From the NCBI RefSeq assembly GCF_002246015.1, contig NZ_NOLJ01000011.1, positions 209,722 to 273,721 on the forward strand: a DNA stretch of 64,000 bases. The letters are read 5' to 3'. Positions within the stretch are counted from its first letter, which is position 1. The number at the start of each line of letters is the position of its first letter. Position numbers and translations under genes: made by a program. This DNA comes from Nostoc sp. 'Peltigera membranacea cyanobiont' 210A (GTDB lineage Bacteria > Cyanobacteriota > Cyanobacteriia > Cyanobacteriales > Nostocaceae). Shown one piece after another: positions 8,604 through 16,490 of the stretch. A model generated the notes under the pieces. That model was given only the letters and a program-made list of their open reading frames with translations, did no database searches and was not told the origin of the DNA.

Positions 8604-8618
8604 TGCTATCATGCTATC
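8604..8618. promoter_or_regulatory. Tandem TGCTATC repeats at the RHH start
   Basis: TGCTATC occurs twice with an 8-bp period directly upstream of the RHH start codon. RHH repressors often bind short tandem half-sites over their own promoter. The repeat is visible; the operator role is inferred. Confidence 0.4.
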
Positions 8619-10468
8619 TGCTGTATATTTAGATGGTCGAAAGAGTCTAAATTAAAGAGGGAACCGATAAGGTTATCAGAGTTTGTCTCAGGAAACAAGT
8701 AATACCATTAATATTAAAAATGTTTGTTTTGTCAAAGGATTGATCATTTTCTAAAAAAATCAAAATACTACACTTTATTTGTTACTATTGTGACAGCATA
8801 AATAGCACATAGTTGCTTTTGAAGATAATAACCCTACTAACAGCATGAGTAAAGCCTGACAATGAAATTTTATAAAGGATTTCGAGACACCTACTATTGA
8901 CTCAATCAAGATTTCCAAAGTTATTCTCTGTTGAAAGCATTTGACCTTCTCTCTTAACTAAGTTCACCAAACCTGCTTGGAGAGAGCATCTGCTAGAACC
9001 CCAAAAAATAAAGCTTCAGAATCATTATCATGCTGAAATCCTGGCTTACAGGCGGGTTAGAGTGGTGTGTATGGAGCGTGAATAGTCACTCTTGTTAGTA
9101 GGCAAATAAGCGACAAACACTTATCTGTAACCATACTGCAACTAAGAAGTTAAGAGCTACTTGAACAGTTATGAATTTTGGCTTACCTCGATCAAGCTGA
9201 TTGCTTTTCAGTGCCAATACAAGTGCCAATACAAGTGCCAATATAGTAGCCAGGAAAAGGGGACAATGCTCAGTCTACTGAGTGTAAAATGCCAAATATA
9301 TTGGTAAATTTTGACAGCAATATCTGTAATTTCACACAGATAAATTAATCCAGAATCTATGTGATGTTACTTGACTGTTGTCGATAATAATATTTTAGTT
9401 TTGTTTCATACTTTTACAATAAATTATCGTCAGAATGCAATGAAATTTTGCATATTTTTTATCTTCATTTTAGCGATTTAGCTTGCCTTAAAATCAGCAA
9501 TTTTTTGCGATTTTTAGTCTTCATCTATCTGGAGGTTATATAAATCATTTTTAGCCAAGCAGGGCGCTAGAAGTTTGACATAAAATCTTTTCCTCATCTC
9601 TAAGCCAAGAGATAAATTACTGCCAATAAAATTTTTATTACAACTATTTTTTATCTGGTAAGTATACCTATAAAAAGAATCGTATATTTTAATTTTTTCG
9701 GCAGTGTGTTTATTATAGCTATTATTTACGGACTTTAAATAATCTTCATTTAGACACTAACTAAGCTATTTTTCATCCTTTATAAAAAAATTACAAAGAA
9801 AAATATATGCATTTGAACTTTTGCTTAATGATATTGATACATAACAGGATGCTAAACTCAAAAACTTGTTAAAAAAAAGATTCCAATCTCTAAGTGCATC
9901 AGTTAGGTTTGATTCAAGCAGTCTTTATAGATAAATTTTTAATTTTCTGTAGTTATTTATACTGAGTAATATTTATATAAAATGACTAGAAAACGATGAA
10001 AATACAGATACTTCATGAAATTCAGGTAAAGTTACCTTCTCATGATTGGTCGCTTATTAGTATTGACACATACATGAATATTCATTAGAAAGTGCCGCGC
10101 TCTGATAGCTAGGCGGATGACGAAGACTGAGTGGAACCGGAAACGCTCTGCTTCGGACTAAAAGACTGCCTATAAGGTATGGGGTATATATAAAAGTGAA
10201 AATCCTGAGTACTTTTTACTTCACTGAAACAGTCAAATAATGCGCCCTTACTTCAATCTTCCCGTTTCACTATGGGGTAAGACAGTACTCAGCACCGCAG
10301 AATTAATTACTCCGTTGGTAAAGAGAAGAGGGGTAAACGTTAAAAGGCAAAGCCTTTCCCCTTTTCCCCTATCAAATTACAGTTTCAGTCAATATGCCAA
10401 TCAAATACATATCAACTTAATTTCTCATATCGATAATTTGAGATTGAGGATTGCGGCAATTCATGCAA
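8619..10468. other. Long stretch without a convincing gene
   Basis: About 1.85 kb, AT-rich, with no frame carrying family-like protein sequence. It contains three 12-bp direct repeats (9211-9246) and a stretch near 10088-10180 that could fold (CGAAG ... CTTCG arms). An 84-codon frame at 10240-10494 lacks a ribosome binding site, overlaps the next gene's 3' end and contains a GGGG ... CCCC hairpin with an AAAGGC/GCCTTT core, so I do not call it a gene. The region could hold a small RNA. Confidence 0.5.
9211..9246. repeat. Three 12-bp direct repeats (iteron-like)
   Basis: GTGCCAATACAA twice and GTGCCAATATAG once, head to tail without spacers. Visible directly. It could be a protein-binding array; nothing links it to a replication gene. 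Confidence 0.7.
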
Positions 10469-12100
10469 TTACTCAAATTTCAGTTGGGGCATAAGTTGGA
10501 GAGTGCCAATACCTAAATCTTTAGGTGAAAGCGATCGCCCTTCAAACAAAGCCATCATATCTCGTAACTGAGGATTGCCACGGGAGGCTCCCGTTAGTCC
10601 TTTGGCAATGATTAAGCCACAGTAGCCCTGAGTATTTTTACACCGCTGATTCCATTTTTTTCGGGCTTCGACATGAATCGGATCTTCATCTAAAAATTCA
10701 CCGAATAGGAACAATTCGCCATTTTGAGTTTGCAATAAACCCAGGTCGTAGCGATCGCCATCAAAAGGATTGGCACCTGGATTAAAGCAAATTGCTCTCA
10801 GTCCGCCTGCTGCTTCAATTCTTTCAATTACAGTCTTCGCCTTAGGCCGGGAGGTTTGAATCAGAATCACCGGCAAACCGTCACCCACTTGTTTGATTTC
10901 ACTAGCTTGGTGGTAGCTGACCCCCTTTCGCAGAGAATCCAACATTTCCCAGGACACTACACCTAAGCTGAGGAAGGAATCTTCTGGTATCAAGTCATCT
11001 CGCAATGATTGAAAATCAAGGTTGTCAATCTCCTCGTCATCAATATCAAAGCCTGCCATTTCCTCTAATTCTGCTGCTAACTGCGGCATGGTAGAGACTG
11101 TCACAGGGACTGATTTAGTTGATTCTTCCGACTGCGGTAGAGAAATGCGATAGCGACGGCCCAGAGTAGGGAAGATATCCTCATGAAGTTGGCGACGGTG
11201 ATCGCGAATAAAGCGGCTCAGGCTTTCTATCGCAACCAAGATTACCAATGCCTCTTCGTCATACAAAACAGACCGTAGTCCTTCTAAGGGGTGGATATTA
11301 CCAAAAGTAGGGTCAATTTCTGATAATGGCAGATCCGCCAAATCATTTTCTTCATCGTCATCTTCATCGGTTTCGTCAACGCTCTCAAAAGTGAGAAATA
11401 AGCAATCTTGCTTGAGGAACGCTTCTTCTAGATGCTCTGTTGATTCTTCATCCGTTAAAACTGCGGCGCGAAACTGTTTTAAAGATTCTTCTGAGCGATA
11501 AAACAAAATCCCATACTCCATTCCCAGCATTCCCATAACTGAGGCGTAGAGTGTGCCAACATCCCACTTATTAATCTCGATTGACAAAATTTGCTGTTCT
11601 TCCAAAAATTCCCAAGGTGCTGCTTGCCAAATTGCAAATGCTTTCTCTCGCAAGATTTGTGCATACTGTGGGGGTAAGTCGGGGGTTTGACTATCGAGGA
11701 TGTCGGCGAATCCACGAAATAGTTCGTCAATTAAAGGCAGTTCTGGTGCATAGTCAATGGCGATATCCAAATCTTGCAGCACTCCCCGCAGGTAAAATTG
11801 GATCTCGCGGTCTTTAACTACAATTCTTTGGGGTCTAGCAGGTCTTGCCGGACTTTGGGGATGCTCCATTGCTTGCATTAAGGTACGAACTATTGCTTCT
11901 GGGCCGGTATCTGAAGCTACCACGTCCATTCCTCGAACAACACCTTGGGAGAAATCTACCCAAAGAATGCACTCTCCCTTTGCCTCTGAGTCTGAGAACT
12001 GGTTTGGTGATGACAACGGACGGCGATCGCCCTCCCATACAGAAGGAATTTGAGTTAATTTCTTCAACCGACGACTGGTAGAGCGATTAAAACTTGTCAT
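10469..12100 (-). CDS. Conserved cyanobacterial protein, DUF6930-like
   Basis: 543 residues from the ATG at 12100 (an upstream in-frame start at 12118 adds only MLLLIS). Soluble, with an acidic stretch near 240-260 (DETDEDDDEEND) separating an N-terminal part, with DUF6930-like sequence, from a C-terminal part that starts near 390. It resembles large conserved cyanobacterial proteins of unknown function. No catalytic motif recognised. It stands alone, divergent from iscA. Confidence 0.75.
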   Translation of the reverse strand: MTSFNRSTSRRLKKLTQIPSVWEGDRRPLSSPNQFSDSEAKGECILWVDFSQGVVRGMDVVASDTGPEAIVRTLMQAMEHPQSPARPARPQRIVVKDREIQFYLRGVLQDLDIAIDYAPELPLIDELFRGFADILDSQTPDLPPQYAQILREKAFAIWQAAPWEFLEEQQILSIEINKWDVGTLYASVMGMLGMEYGILFYRSEESLKQFRAAVLTDEESTEHLEEAFLKQDCLFLTFESVDETDEDDDEENDLADLPLSEIDPTFGNIHPLEGLRSVLYDEEALVILVAIESLSRFIRDHRRQLHEDIFPTLGRRYRISLPQSEESTKSVPVTVSTMPQLAAELEEMAGFDIDDEEIDNLDFQSLRDDLIPEDSFLSLGVVSWEMLDSLRKGVSYHQASEIKQVGDGLPVILIQTSRPKAKTVIERIEAAGGLRAICFNPGANPFDGDRYDLGLLQTQNGELFLFGEFLDEDPIHVEARKKWNQRCKNTQGYCGLIIAKGLTGASRGNPQLRDMMALFEGRSLSPKDLGIGTLQLMPQLKFE

Positions 12101-12421
12101 AGAGATCAAAAGAAGCAATTTGGAAGTAAACTTTGGGGGCTAGCTAGCCTCGGATTAAATTTTTATGGCTGCACCTGAAGGGTGGTTGCTTCTGTTGCTG
12201 CCGTAGGGCTTGAATTTTAAGAATACCGAATGTATAAACACACTGAGTCTCTCAATTCTAGAATAGAAATCTTTGGCTACTTTTGACGGAGTGTTTACAA
12301 TTTGGCATCTAGCAACATCTAAGCCGCTAGAATGAATACAAAAACACTTAACGAGCAACCCAGAAGCATTAACAAGCCGATACAGGGTAACGCTTATACT
12401 AATTAAGGAGTTGAAAAGCAG

Positions 12422-12778
12422 ATGACACAAGCAATTCAGGCTCAACAACGCGGAATTCTGTTGAGCGAAGCCGCATTGCACCAGGTAAAATCCCTCCGGG
12501 ACAAGCAAGGCACAGACTTCTGCTTACGGGTAGGAGTACGTCAGGGTGGCTGTTCTGGGATGTCTTACATGATGGATTTTGAAGATACCAGCAAGATCAC
12601 CCCTGATGATGAAGTTTTTGACTATGATGGCTTCAAAATTGTCAGCGATCGCAAGAGTTTATTATATCTCTACGGTTTAATGCTCGATTACAGCGATGCC
12701 ATGATTGGCGGTGGTTTCCAGTTTACTAACCCCAATGCTAATCAAACTTGTGGTTGCGGTAAGTCATTTGGGGTGTAA
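12422..12778 (+). CDS. iscA: Iron-sulfur cluster assembly protein, IscA/SufA type
   Basis: 118 residues. A-type carrier that receives and delivers Fe-S clusters. The three ligand Cys are present: Cys44 in GGCSGM and the CGC pair at 110 and 112. Length is normal. The ATG is preceded by AAGGAG, a good Shine-Dalgarno. A long hairpin after the stop probably ends the transcript. Confidence 0.95.
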   Translation: MTQAIQAQQRGILLSEAALHQVKSLRDKQGTDFCLRVGVRQGGCSGMSYMMDFEDTSKITPDDEVFDYDGFKIVSDRKSLLYLYGLMLDYSDAMIGGGFQFTNPNANQTCGCGKSFGV

Positions 12779-12782
12779 TATT

Positions 12783-12834
12783 GTCAGTTGTCATTTGTCC
12801 CTGGTTATTGGACGAAAGACAAATGACAATTGAC
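12783..12834. terminator. Long hairpin after iscA
   Basis: Two 17-nt arms (GTCAGTTGTCATTTGTC and its complement, 16 of 17 matched) around an 18-nt loop start 4 nt after the iscA stop. The arms are made of the TCATTTGTC repeat also seen after other genes in this window (3910, 36500, 46450, 60790), so it may be a repeat serving as a terminator. Confidence 0.55.
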
Positions 12835-12945
12835 CCTTCGGGTTCGCCAGTTGCTCATGAGGGAAACCCCCTTGGCGCTAGCCTCTCCCTTTGGGAGAAG
12901 ACCGCACTGACTCACCAATGACTCATGACTCATGATTAATTTACT

Positions 12946-13368
12946 ATGACTCAAACAGTTGAATCCCTGTTTGATACAGGCTTAGAACGCTATAAAGCAG
13001 GAGAATCAGTAGAATCTTTAATCCCTGTGTTTAAAGAAGTGTGCGATCGCGCTCCTAAAACTAGTGCTGCTTGGGTTTGTTTAACGTGGTTGTATCTACT
13101 CGATAACAAACCCAATTTGGCTTACAAAGCTGGACAGAAGGCAGTCAAGTTAAATCCACAAGATCCCCAGGCTAGAATCAATCTCGCCTTAGCAATGCTG
13201 GAAACAAAGCAAAAAGGTTTGCGGGAACATATTGACATAGCACAGCAGTTGATTTTTGTCAACGAAGAATGGAGTGATGAAATAAAAAGTAGTATTGAGG
13301 ACGGTTTAAGTAGAAAACCAGATTGGCAGAGTTTAACAAAAGTCAAAAATTGGCTGTTTGAAAAGTAG
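12946..13368 (+). CDS. TPR-repeat protein
   Basis: 140 residues. At least two tetratricopeptide units between about 40 and 90 (SAAWVCLTWLYLLDNKPNLAYKAGQKAVKLNPQDPQARINLALAML). TPRs are protein-protein scaffolds; the partner is unknown. No signal peptide. It follows iscA by 167 nt filled with repeats (including AATGACTC units), so cotranscription is doubtful. Confidence 0.85.
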   Translation: MTQTVESLFDTGLERYKAGESVESLIPVFKEVCDRAPKTSAAWVCLTWLYLLDNKPNLAYKAGQKAVKLNPQDPQARINLALAMLETKQKGLREHIDIAQQLIFVNEEWSDEIKSSIEDGLSRKPDWQSLTKVKNWLFEK

Positions 13369-13451
13369 AGGATGGGGACTGGGGACTGAGGACTAGGAGG
13401 ACAAGAGGGACAAGAGGGAATTTATTGAAGTAAGTCTCTAGGTTGTCTCTT

Positions 13452-13507
13452 CCCAATCCCCAATCCCCAATCCCCAATCCCCAATCCCCAATCCCCAATC
13501 CCCAATC
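13452..13507 (+). repeat. Heptamer STRR array (CCCAATC x8)
   Basis: Eight head-to-tail heptamers end 5 nt before the ATG of the next gene. This is the short tandemly repeated repetitive (STRR) type known from heterocystous cyanobacteria. A G-rich counterpart (GGGGACT units) lies at 13374-13400. Confidence 0.9.
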
Positions 13508-13512
13508 CAATC

Positions 13513-13758
13513 ATGAAAGATAAATTATTAAATTGGCTAAACATGGTTTTAGTCGCGGATGTTTTTTTGGTTTTGTTTGGCTTTGGCTGGTTAGCGATCG
13601 CTGCGATCGGTGATGCCGCCGGAGTAAACCTGGGTTTGGATTTGTGGCATCAACTGTGGCAACCCTTGTTTAACCCCGCAATTGGCATTCTCATGGGCGG
13701 TGCCATTCTCAGCGGTATTATCAGTTGGGTTTCCAAAAAATTTCTTTCTAGTCAATAG
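13513..13758 (+). CDS. Small membrane protein of unknown function
   Basis: 81 residues, with two hydrophobic segments at about 10-33 (VLVADVFLVLFGFGWLAIAA) and 54-73 (PAIGILMGGAILSGIISWV), so probably a two-pass inner-membrane protein. The leader directly before the ATG is a C-rich heptamer array and contains no Shine-Dalgarno. An HIP1-type octamer lies inside the gene. I do not recognise a family. Confidence 0.7.
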   Translation: MKDKLLNWLNMVLVADVFLVLFGFGWLAIAAIGDAAGVNLGLDLWHQLWQPLFNPAIGILMGGAILSGIISWVSKKFLSSQ

Positions 13759-13899
13759 ACTGGGGACTGGGAATTAGGGACTGGGGACTGGGTAATGAAA
13801 AAGAAGCAGATTAGCAGGGGTAAAATTTCTCTCCTCTGCGCCTCTGCCTGTTTTACCCAATCCCCAGTCCCCAGTCCCCAGTCCCCAGTCCCCAGTCCC
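13759..13899. repeat. Facing G-rich and C-rich STRR arrays
   Basis: GGGGACT units (13760-13795) face AGTCCCC units (13857-13899) across about 60 nt, so the region can form a long GC-rich hairpin. It lies between two convergent genes and probably ends both transcripts. Confidence 0.75.
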
Positions 13900-13901
13900 T
13901 T

Positions 13902-14822
13902 TTAATTAAGAATTTGTGTTAATGCGGGTTGCAAATTAGGATATTTGTACTCAAAACCTGTTTGCACGGTGCGTTTTGGGATAACTTGCTGACCTTCTAA
14001 AACTACTATCGCCCCGTCTCCTAAAAGGGCTTCGATCGCAAAAGCAGGAACAGGCAACCAAGAAGGACGATTCATCACTTGTCCTAAAGTTTGGCTTAAA
14101 TCTGCCATCCGAACTGGATTAGGGGCAGTGGCATTGTATACACCTTCTATTTCCGGTTTAGTTAAAGCTTGCAAAATCAGGTTAACTAAATCGTCTACGT
14201 GAATCCATGAGAACCACTGCCGACCACTGCCAATAGGCCCACCAGCGAAGAGTTTGAAAGGTGGAATCATTTTACCTAAAGCGCCACCATTGCCCAAAAC
14301 AATCCCAAAACGCAAAATTACTAGTCGCACACCAGCATCTTTTACTTTTCTCGCTTCAGCTTCCCACGCTTGGCAGACTTGGGCAAGAAAATCGTTACCA
14401 GATTGACTGGTTTCATCAAAGGTAGCCGTTTCACTGGTGCCGTAGTAGCCAATAGCTGAAGCGTTAATTAACACAGATGGTTTGGAGTTAGCATTGGCTA
14501 TTGCTTCAACTATTTTTTGTGTACCTAACTTCCGGCTATTGAGGATTTCTTGTTTCCGTTCTGGTGTCCAGCGCCCTTCACCAATAGGTTCTCCTGCCAA
14601 ATTAACTACGCCATCACAACCAGCGATGACACTTTGCCAAGAACCAGATGCATTTGGTGTGTAGGCAACAATTTCTACACTAGGGAAAGCCTCAGAGGGA
14701 AAAACCTTTTGAGCAAAAGTGGTGTTCCGAGTTAATACAACTATTGTATGACCTTCCCCCTGTAATCGTTGTACCAAACGACTACCGACAAATCCTGTTG
14801 CCCCAGTAATTGCGACTTTCAT
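13902..14822 (-). CDS. NAD(P)-dependent epimerase-like protein, TIGR01777 family
   Basis: 306 residues of the extended short-chain dehydrogenase fold. The Rossmann motif AITGATGFVG is at residues 3-12. SAIGYYG and the central FSWIHVDDLV are the TIGR01777 (YfcH/SulA-like) signatures, and the C-terminal part carries P-x-PxFAIEALLGD. Substrate unknown for the family. Single-gene unit with STRR DNA on both sides. Confidence 0.9.
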   Translation of the reverse strand: MKVAITGATGFVGSRLVQRLQGEGHTIVVLTRNTTFAQKVFPSEAFPSVEIVAYTPNASGSWQSVIAGCDGVVNLAGEPIGEGRWTPERKQEILNSRKLGTQKIVEAIANANSKPSVLINASAIGYYGTSETATFDETSQSGNDFLAQVCQAWEAEARKVKDAGVRLVILRFGIVLGNGGALGKMIPPFKLFAGGPIGSGRQWFSWIHVDDLVNLILQALTKPEIEGVYNATAPNPVRMADLSQTLGQVMNRPSWLPVPAFAIEALLGDGAIVVLEGQQVIPKRTVQTGFEYKYPNLQPALTQILN

Positions 14823-14890
14823 TTTCTACCTCAGCCAAACCTTTATTGTAAAGTTTTTGATCAAACTTTCAGCTTACCAAAGAAGTCAGA

Positions 14891-14923
14891 GGAGCAGGGG
14901 GCAGGGGGCAGGGGGCAGAGGAG
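14891..14923 (+). repeat. G-rich STRR arm of a composite repeat
   Basis: Head-to-tail CAGGGGG units ending GCAGAGGAG. The complementary C-rich array at 15219-15258 begins with the exact complement of its last 17 nt, so the two arms bracket the 21-bp minisatellite. Confidence 0.8.
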
Positions 14924-14969
14924 ATATGTTTTAGAATGCAATGTTAGTGTCACTATACTTTAATGAGTC

Positions 14970-15179
14970 TTTGATACTCATTAATGAGGCTTTGAACTCC
15001 TTTAATGAGGTTTTGATACTCATTAATGAGGCTTTGAACTCCTTTAATGAGGTTTTGATACTCATTAATGAGTCTTTGAACTCCTTTAATGAGTCTTTGA
15101 ACTCCTTTAATGAGTCTTTGATACTCATTAATGAGGCTTTGAACTCCTTTAATGAGTCTTTGATACTCATTAATGAGGC
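14970..15179. repeat. 21-bp minisatellite, 10 full units
   Basis: Ten contiguous 21-bp units with partial units at both ends. Two unit types alternate: A (TTTGATACTCATTAATGAG plus 2 nt, 5 copies) and B (TTTGAACTCCTTTAATGAG plus 2 nt, 5 copies); B occurs twice in a row once, at 15075-15116. Type A holds the perfect palindrome CTCATTAATGAG. As the period is 21 bp, translation gives heptad repeats with no stop in several frames on both strands. No ribosome binding site or family supports a gene, so I treat it as a repeat. Confidence 0.93.
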
Positions 15180-15218
15180 TTTGATACTTGCAGACGTAGC
15201 TTGGAACTTTTCCCCCTA

Positions 15219-15258
15219 CTCCTCTGCCCCCTGCCTCCTGCCTCCTGCCCCCTGCCTC
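15219..15258 (-). repeat. C-rich STRR arm of the composite repeat
   Basis: CTGCCCC and CTGCCTC units, complementary to the array at 14891-14923 (first 17 nt perfect). Together the arms could close a stem around the minisatellite. Confidence 0.8.
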
Positions 15259-15376
15259 TTCATTGACTGTATATCTGGTAATACCTGCTCTCAAAAACTT
15301 TGATTTTTTAATGACTTTATATTTAGATACTTCGGTATTATAGGATGGACGGAGTGTTGCAAGGCTTGGGGCTATT

Positions 15377-15724
15377 ATGGCTCGCTATACCTGTTCATTT
15401 ATTGTTTCTGTTCCTAGTGACCATCTGTTGCCGTTACTTGTAGAACTTCTACAGGACTGTCAGTTGGATATTCAATATCACACAGCCGAATATATTATCG
15501 GTCGTGAAGTTCCTGGAAATGTTCCTTTTCCTAAATTAATAACGGTAGAAGTACTGATTGACAAATCAAAATCTACTGAAACAGAAACCCGGATGAGTAT
15601 TGTGATTAAAAATGAAGAACTACCACTTCACTTAGATAATTACTGTCGACAAATGTTTGAGTTAATCAAGCAATCTATTGAAAGTAGCCGCCATTGGCAT
15701 TTGATTGAAAGTATTGCAGGATAG
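15377..15724 (+). CDS. Conserved hypothetical protein
   Basis: 115 residues, soluble, mixed alpha/beta, no Cys cluster. ATG preceded by a GGGG-containing leader. The features visible are a strand-rich N-terminus (YTCSFIVSVPSDHL) and an amphipathic C-terminal helix (NYCRQMFELIKQSI). No function recognised. A perfect hairpin follows the stop by 24 nt. Confidence 0.65.
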   Translation: MARYTCSFIVSVPSDHLLPLLVELLQDCQLDIQYHTAEYIIGREVPGNVPFPKLITVEVLIDKSKSTETETRMSIVIKNEELPLHLDNYCRQMFELIKQSIESSRHWHLIESIAG

Positions 15725-15747
15725 CTTTGGCGATTGAATTCATACTC

Positions 15748-15766
15748 CCACGGCTTTAAGCCGTGG
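15748..15766. terminator. Hairpin with 9-bp perfect stem
   Basis: CCACGGCTT-T-AAGCCGTGG lies between the stop codons of two convergent genes. Such hairpins are also common at IS200/IS605 ends, so a relic of that kind is the alternative; no transposase fragment is nearby. Confidence 0.55.
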
Positions 15767-15804
15767 AAGTGTCAGACTGTGATTGGTAGTTATAATTCAA
15801 TATC

Positions 15805-16293
15805 CTACTCCTCTAAATCCTCGGCCATACCGGGGTTTATTAGTGTAATATCATACTCACTCGAATCCGTTTGTCCTAAACGCTGAGTGTTTCTTAAAAG
15901 GTAATAAATGGCACGTACTTGAGGCCCAAAAACGATCTCGTCTTCATTTCTGAGATCGTGGGCTGGTATCTTGCGTCCATTAATCATCAAACCGTTGGAA
16001 CTAGGCTTACCTTTGGCATCGCCATCTACAATCCGGTAATAGTAGCTATGACTATTATGCTCTCGTGGCAATCTCACTAATGTGGCATGGCGGCGGGAGA
16101 CAAACTGCGACATTAAACGGATATTACATTCGCGGTCTCTACCAATAGAGTAGACGGGGTGCTCCAGAGAAAATTCTTTGCGACCTTGATCGTCTTCAAT
16201 AATCAGTAGATGGTTTTCATTGGTTTCGGCTGCCATTGACAAATCGGTGGAACTGTAATTGATTAAGATTTGTTTAGTATCGTATCTTGCCAT
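15805..16293 (-). CDS. FHA-domain protein
   Basis: 162 residues, or 143 if it starts at the internal Met at 16236. The FHA fold, which binds phosphothreonine peptides, covers about 45-130: YSIGRDRECNIRLMSQFVSRRHATLVR has the conserved Gly-Arg, Ser and Arg-Arg-His residues, then SSNGLMINGRKI and the later strand EIVFGPQ. No kinase or other domain is attached. It probably reads Ser/Thr-kinase output; a kinase of that kind is encoded at 29090 in this window, but a link is only a guess. Confidence 0.93.
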   Translation of the reverse strand: MARYDTKQILINYSSTDLSMAAETNENHLLIIEDDQGRKEFSLEHPVYSIGRDRECNIRLMSQFVSRRHATLVRLPREHNSHSYYYRIVDGDAKGKPSSNGLMINGRKIPAHDLRNEDEIVFGPQVRAIYYLLRNTQRLGQTDSSEYDITLINPGMAEDLEE

Positions 16294-16490
16294 TTTCGCG
16301 CACCATCAGTCTGTGGTGCTAATCTAAATAAGCTTTAAAATTGCATAATACCTTGAAAGAGTAGAACATGGCCGTTCTACTCCAGTAGCTATGATAGCTT
16401 TGCTAAGTGTTTTAATCTGACGATTGACTCCTGAATTCTGTTTTGATAACCAATATTTGTGGTGGCAAATTGGACGTGTAAAGGAGTATT

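Noticed and set aside
9211..9246. Plasmid origin iterons
   Set aside because: Only three short units and no replication gene; surrounding genes are chromosomal.
10240..10494. 84-codon frame on the plus strand
   Set aside because: No ribosome binding site, contains a GGGG/CCCC hairpin and overlaps the end of the opposite gene.
14970..15179. CRISPR-like array
   Set aside because: Units touch each other without unique spacers and there are no cas genes.
14931..15303. Overlapping frames across the minisatellite on both strands
   Set aside because: They are open only because the unit is 21 bp; no start signal or family similarity.
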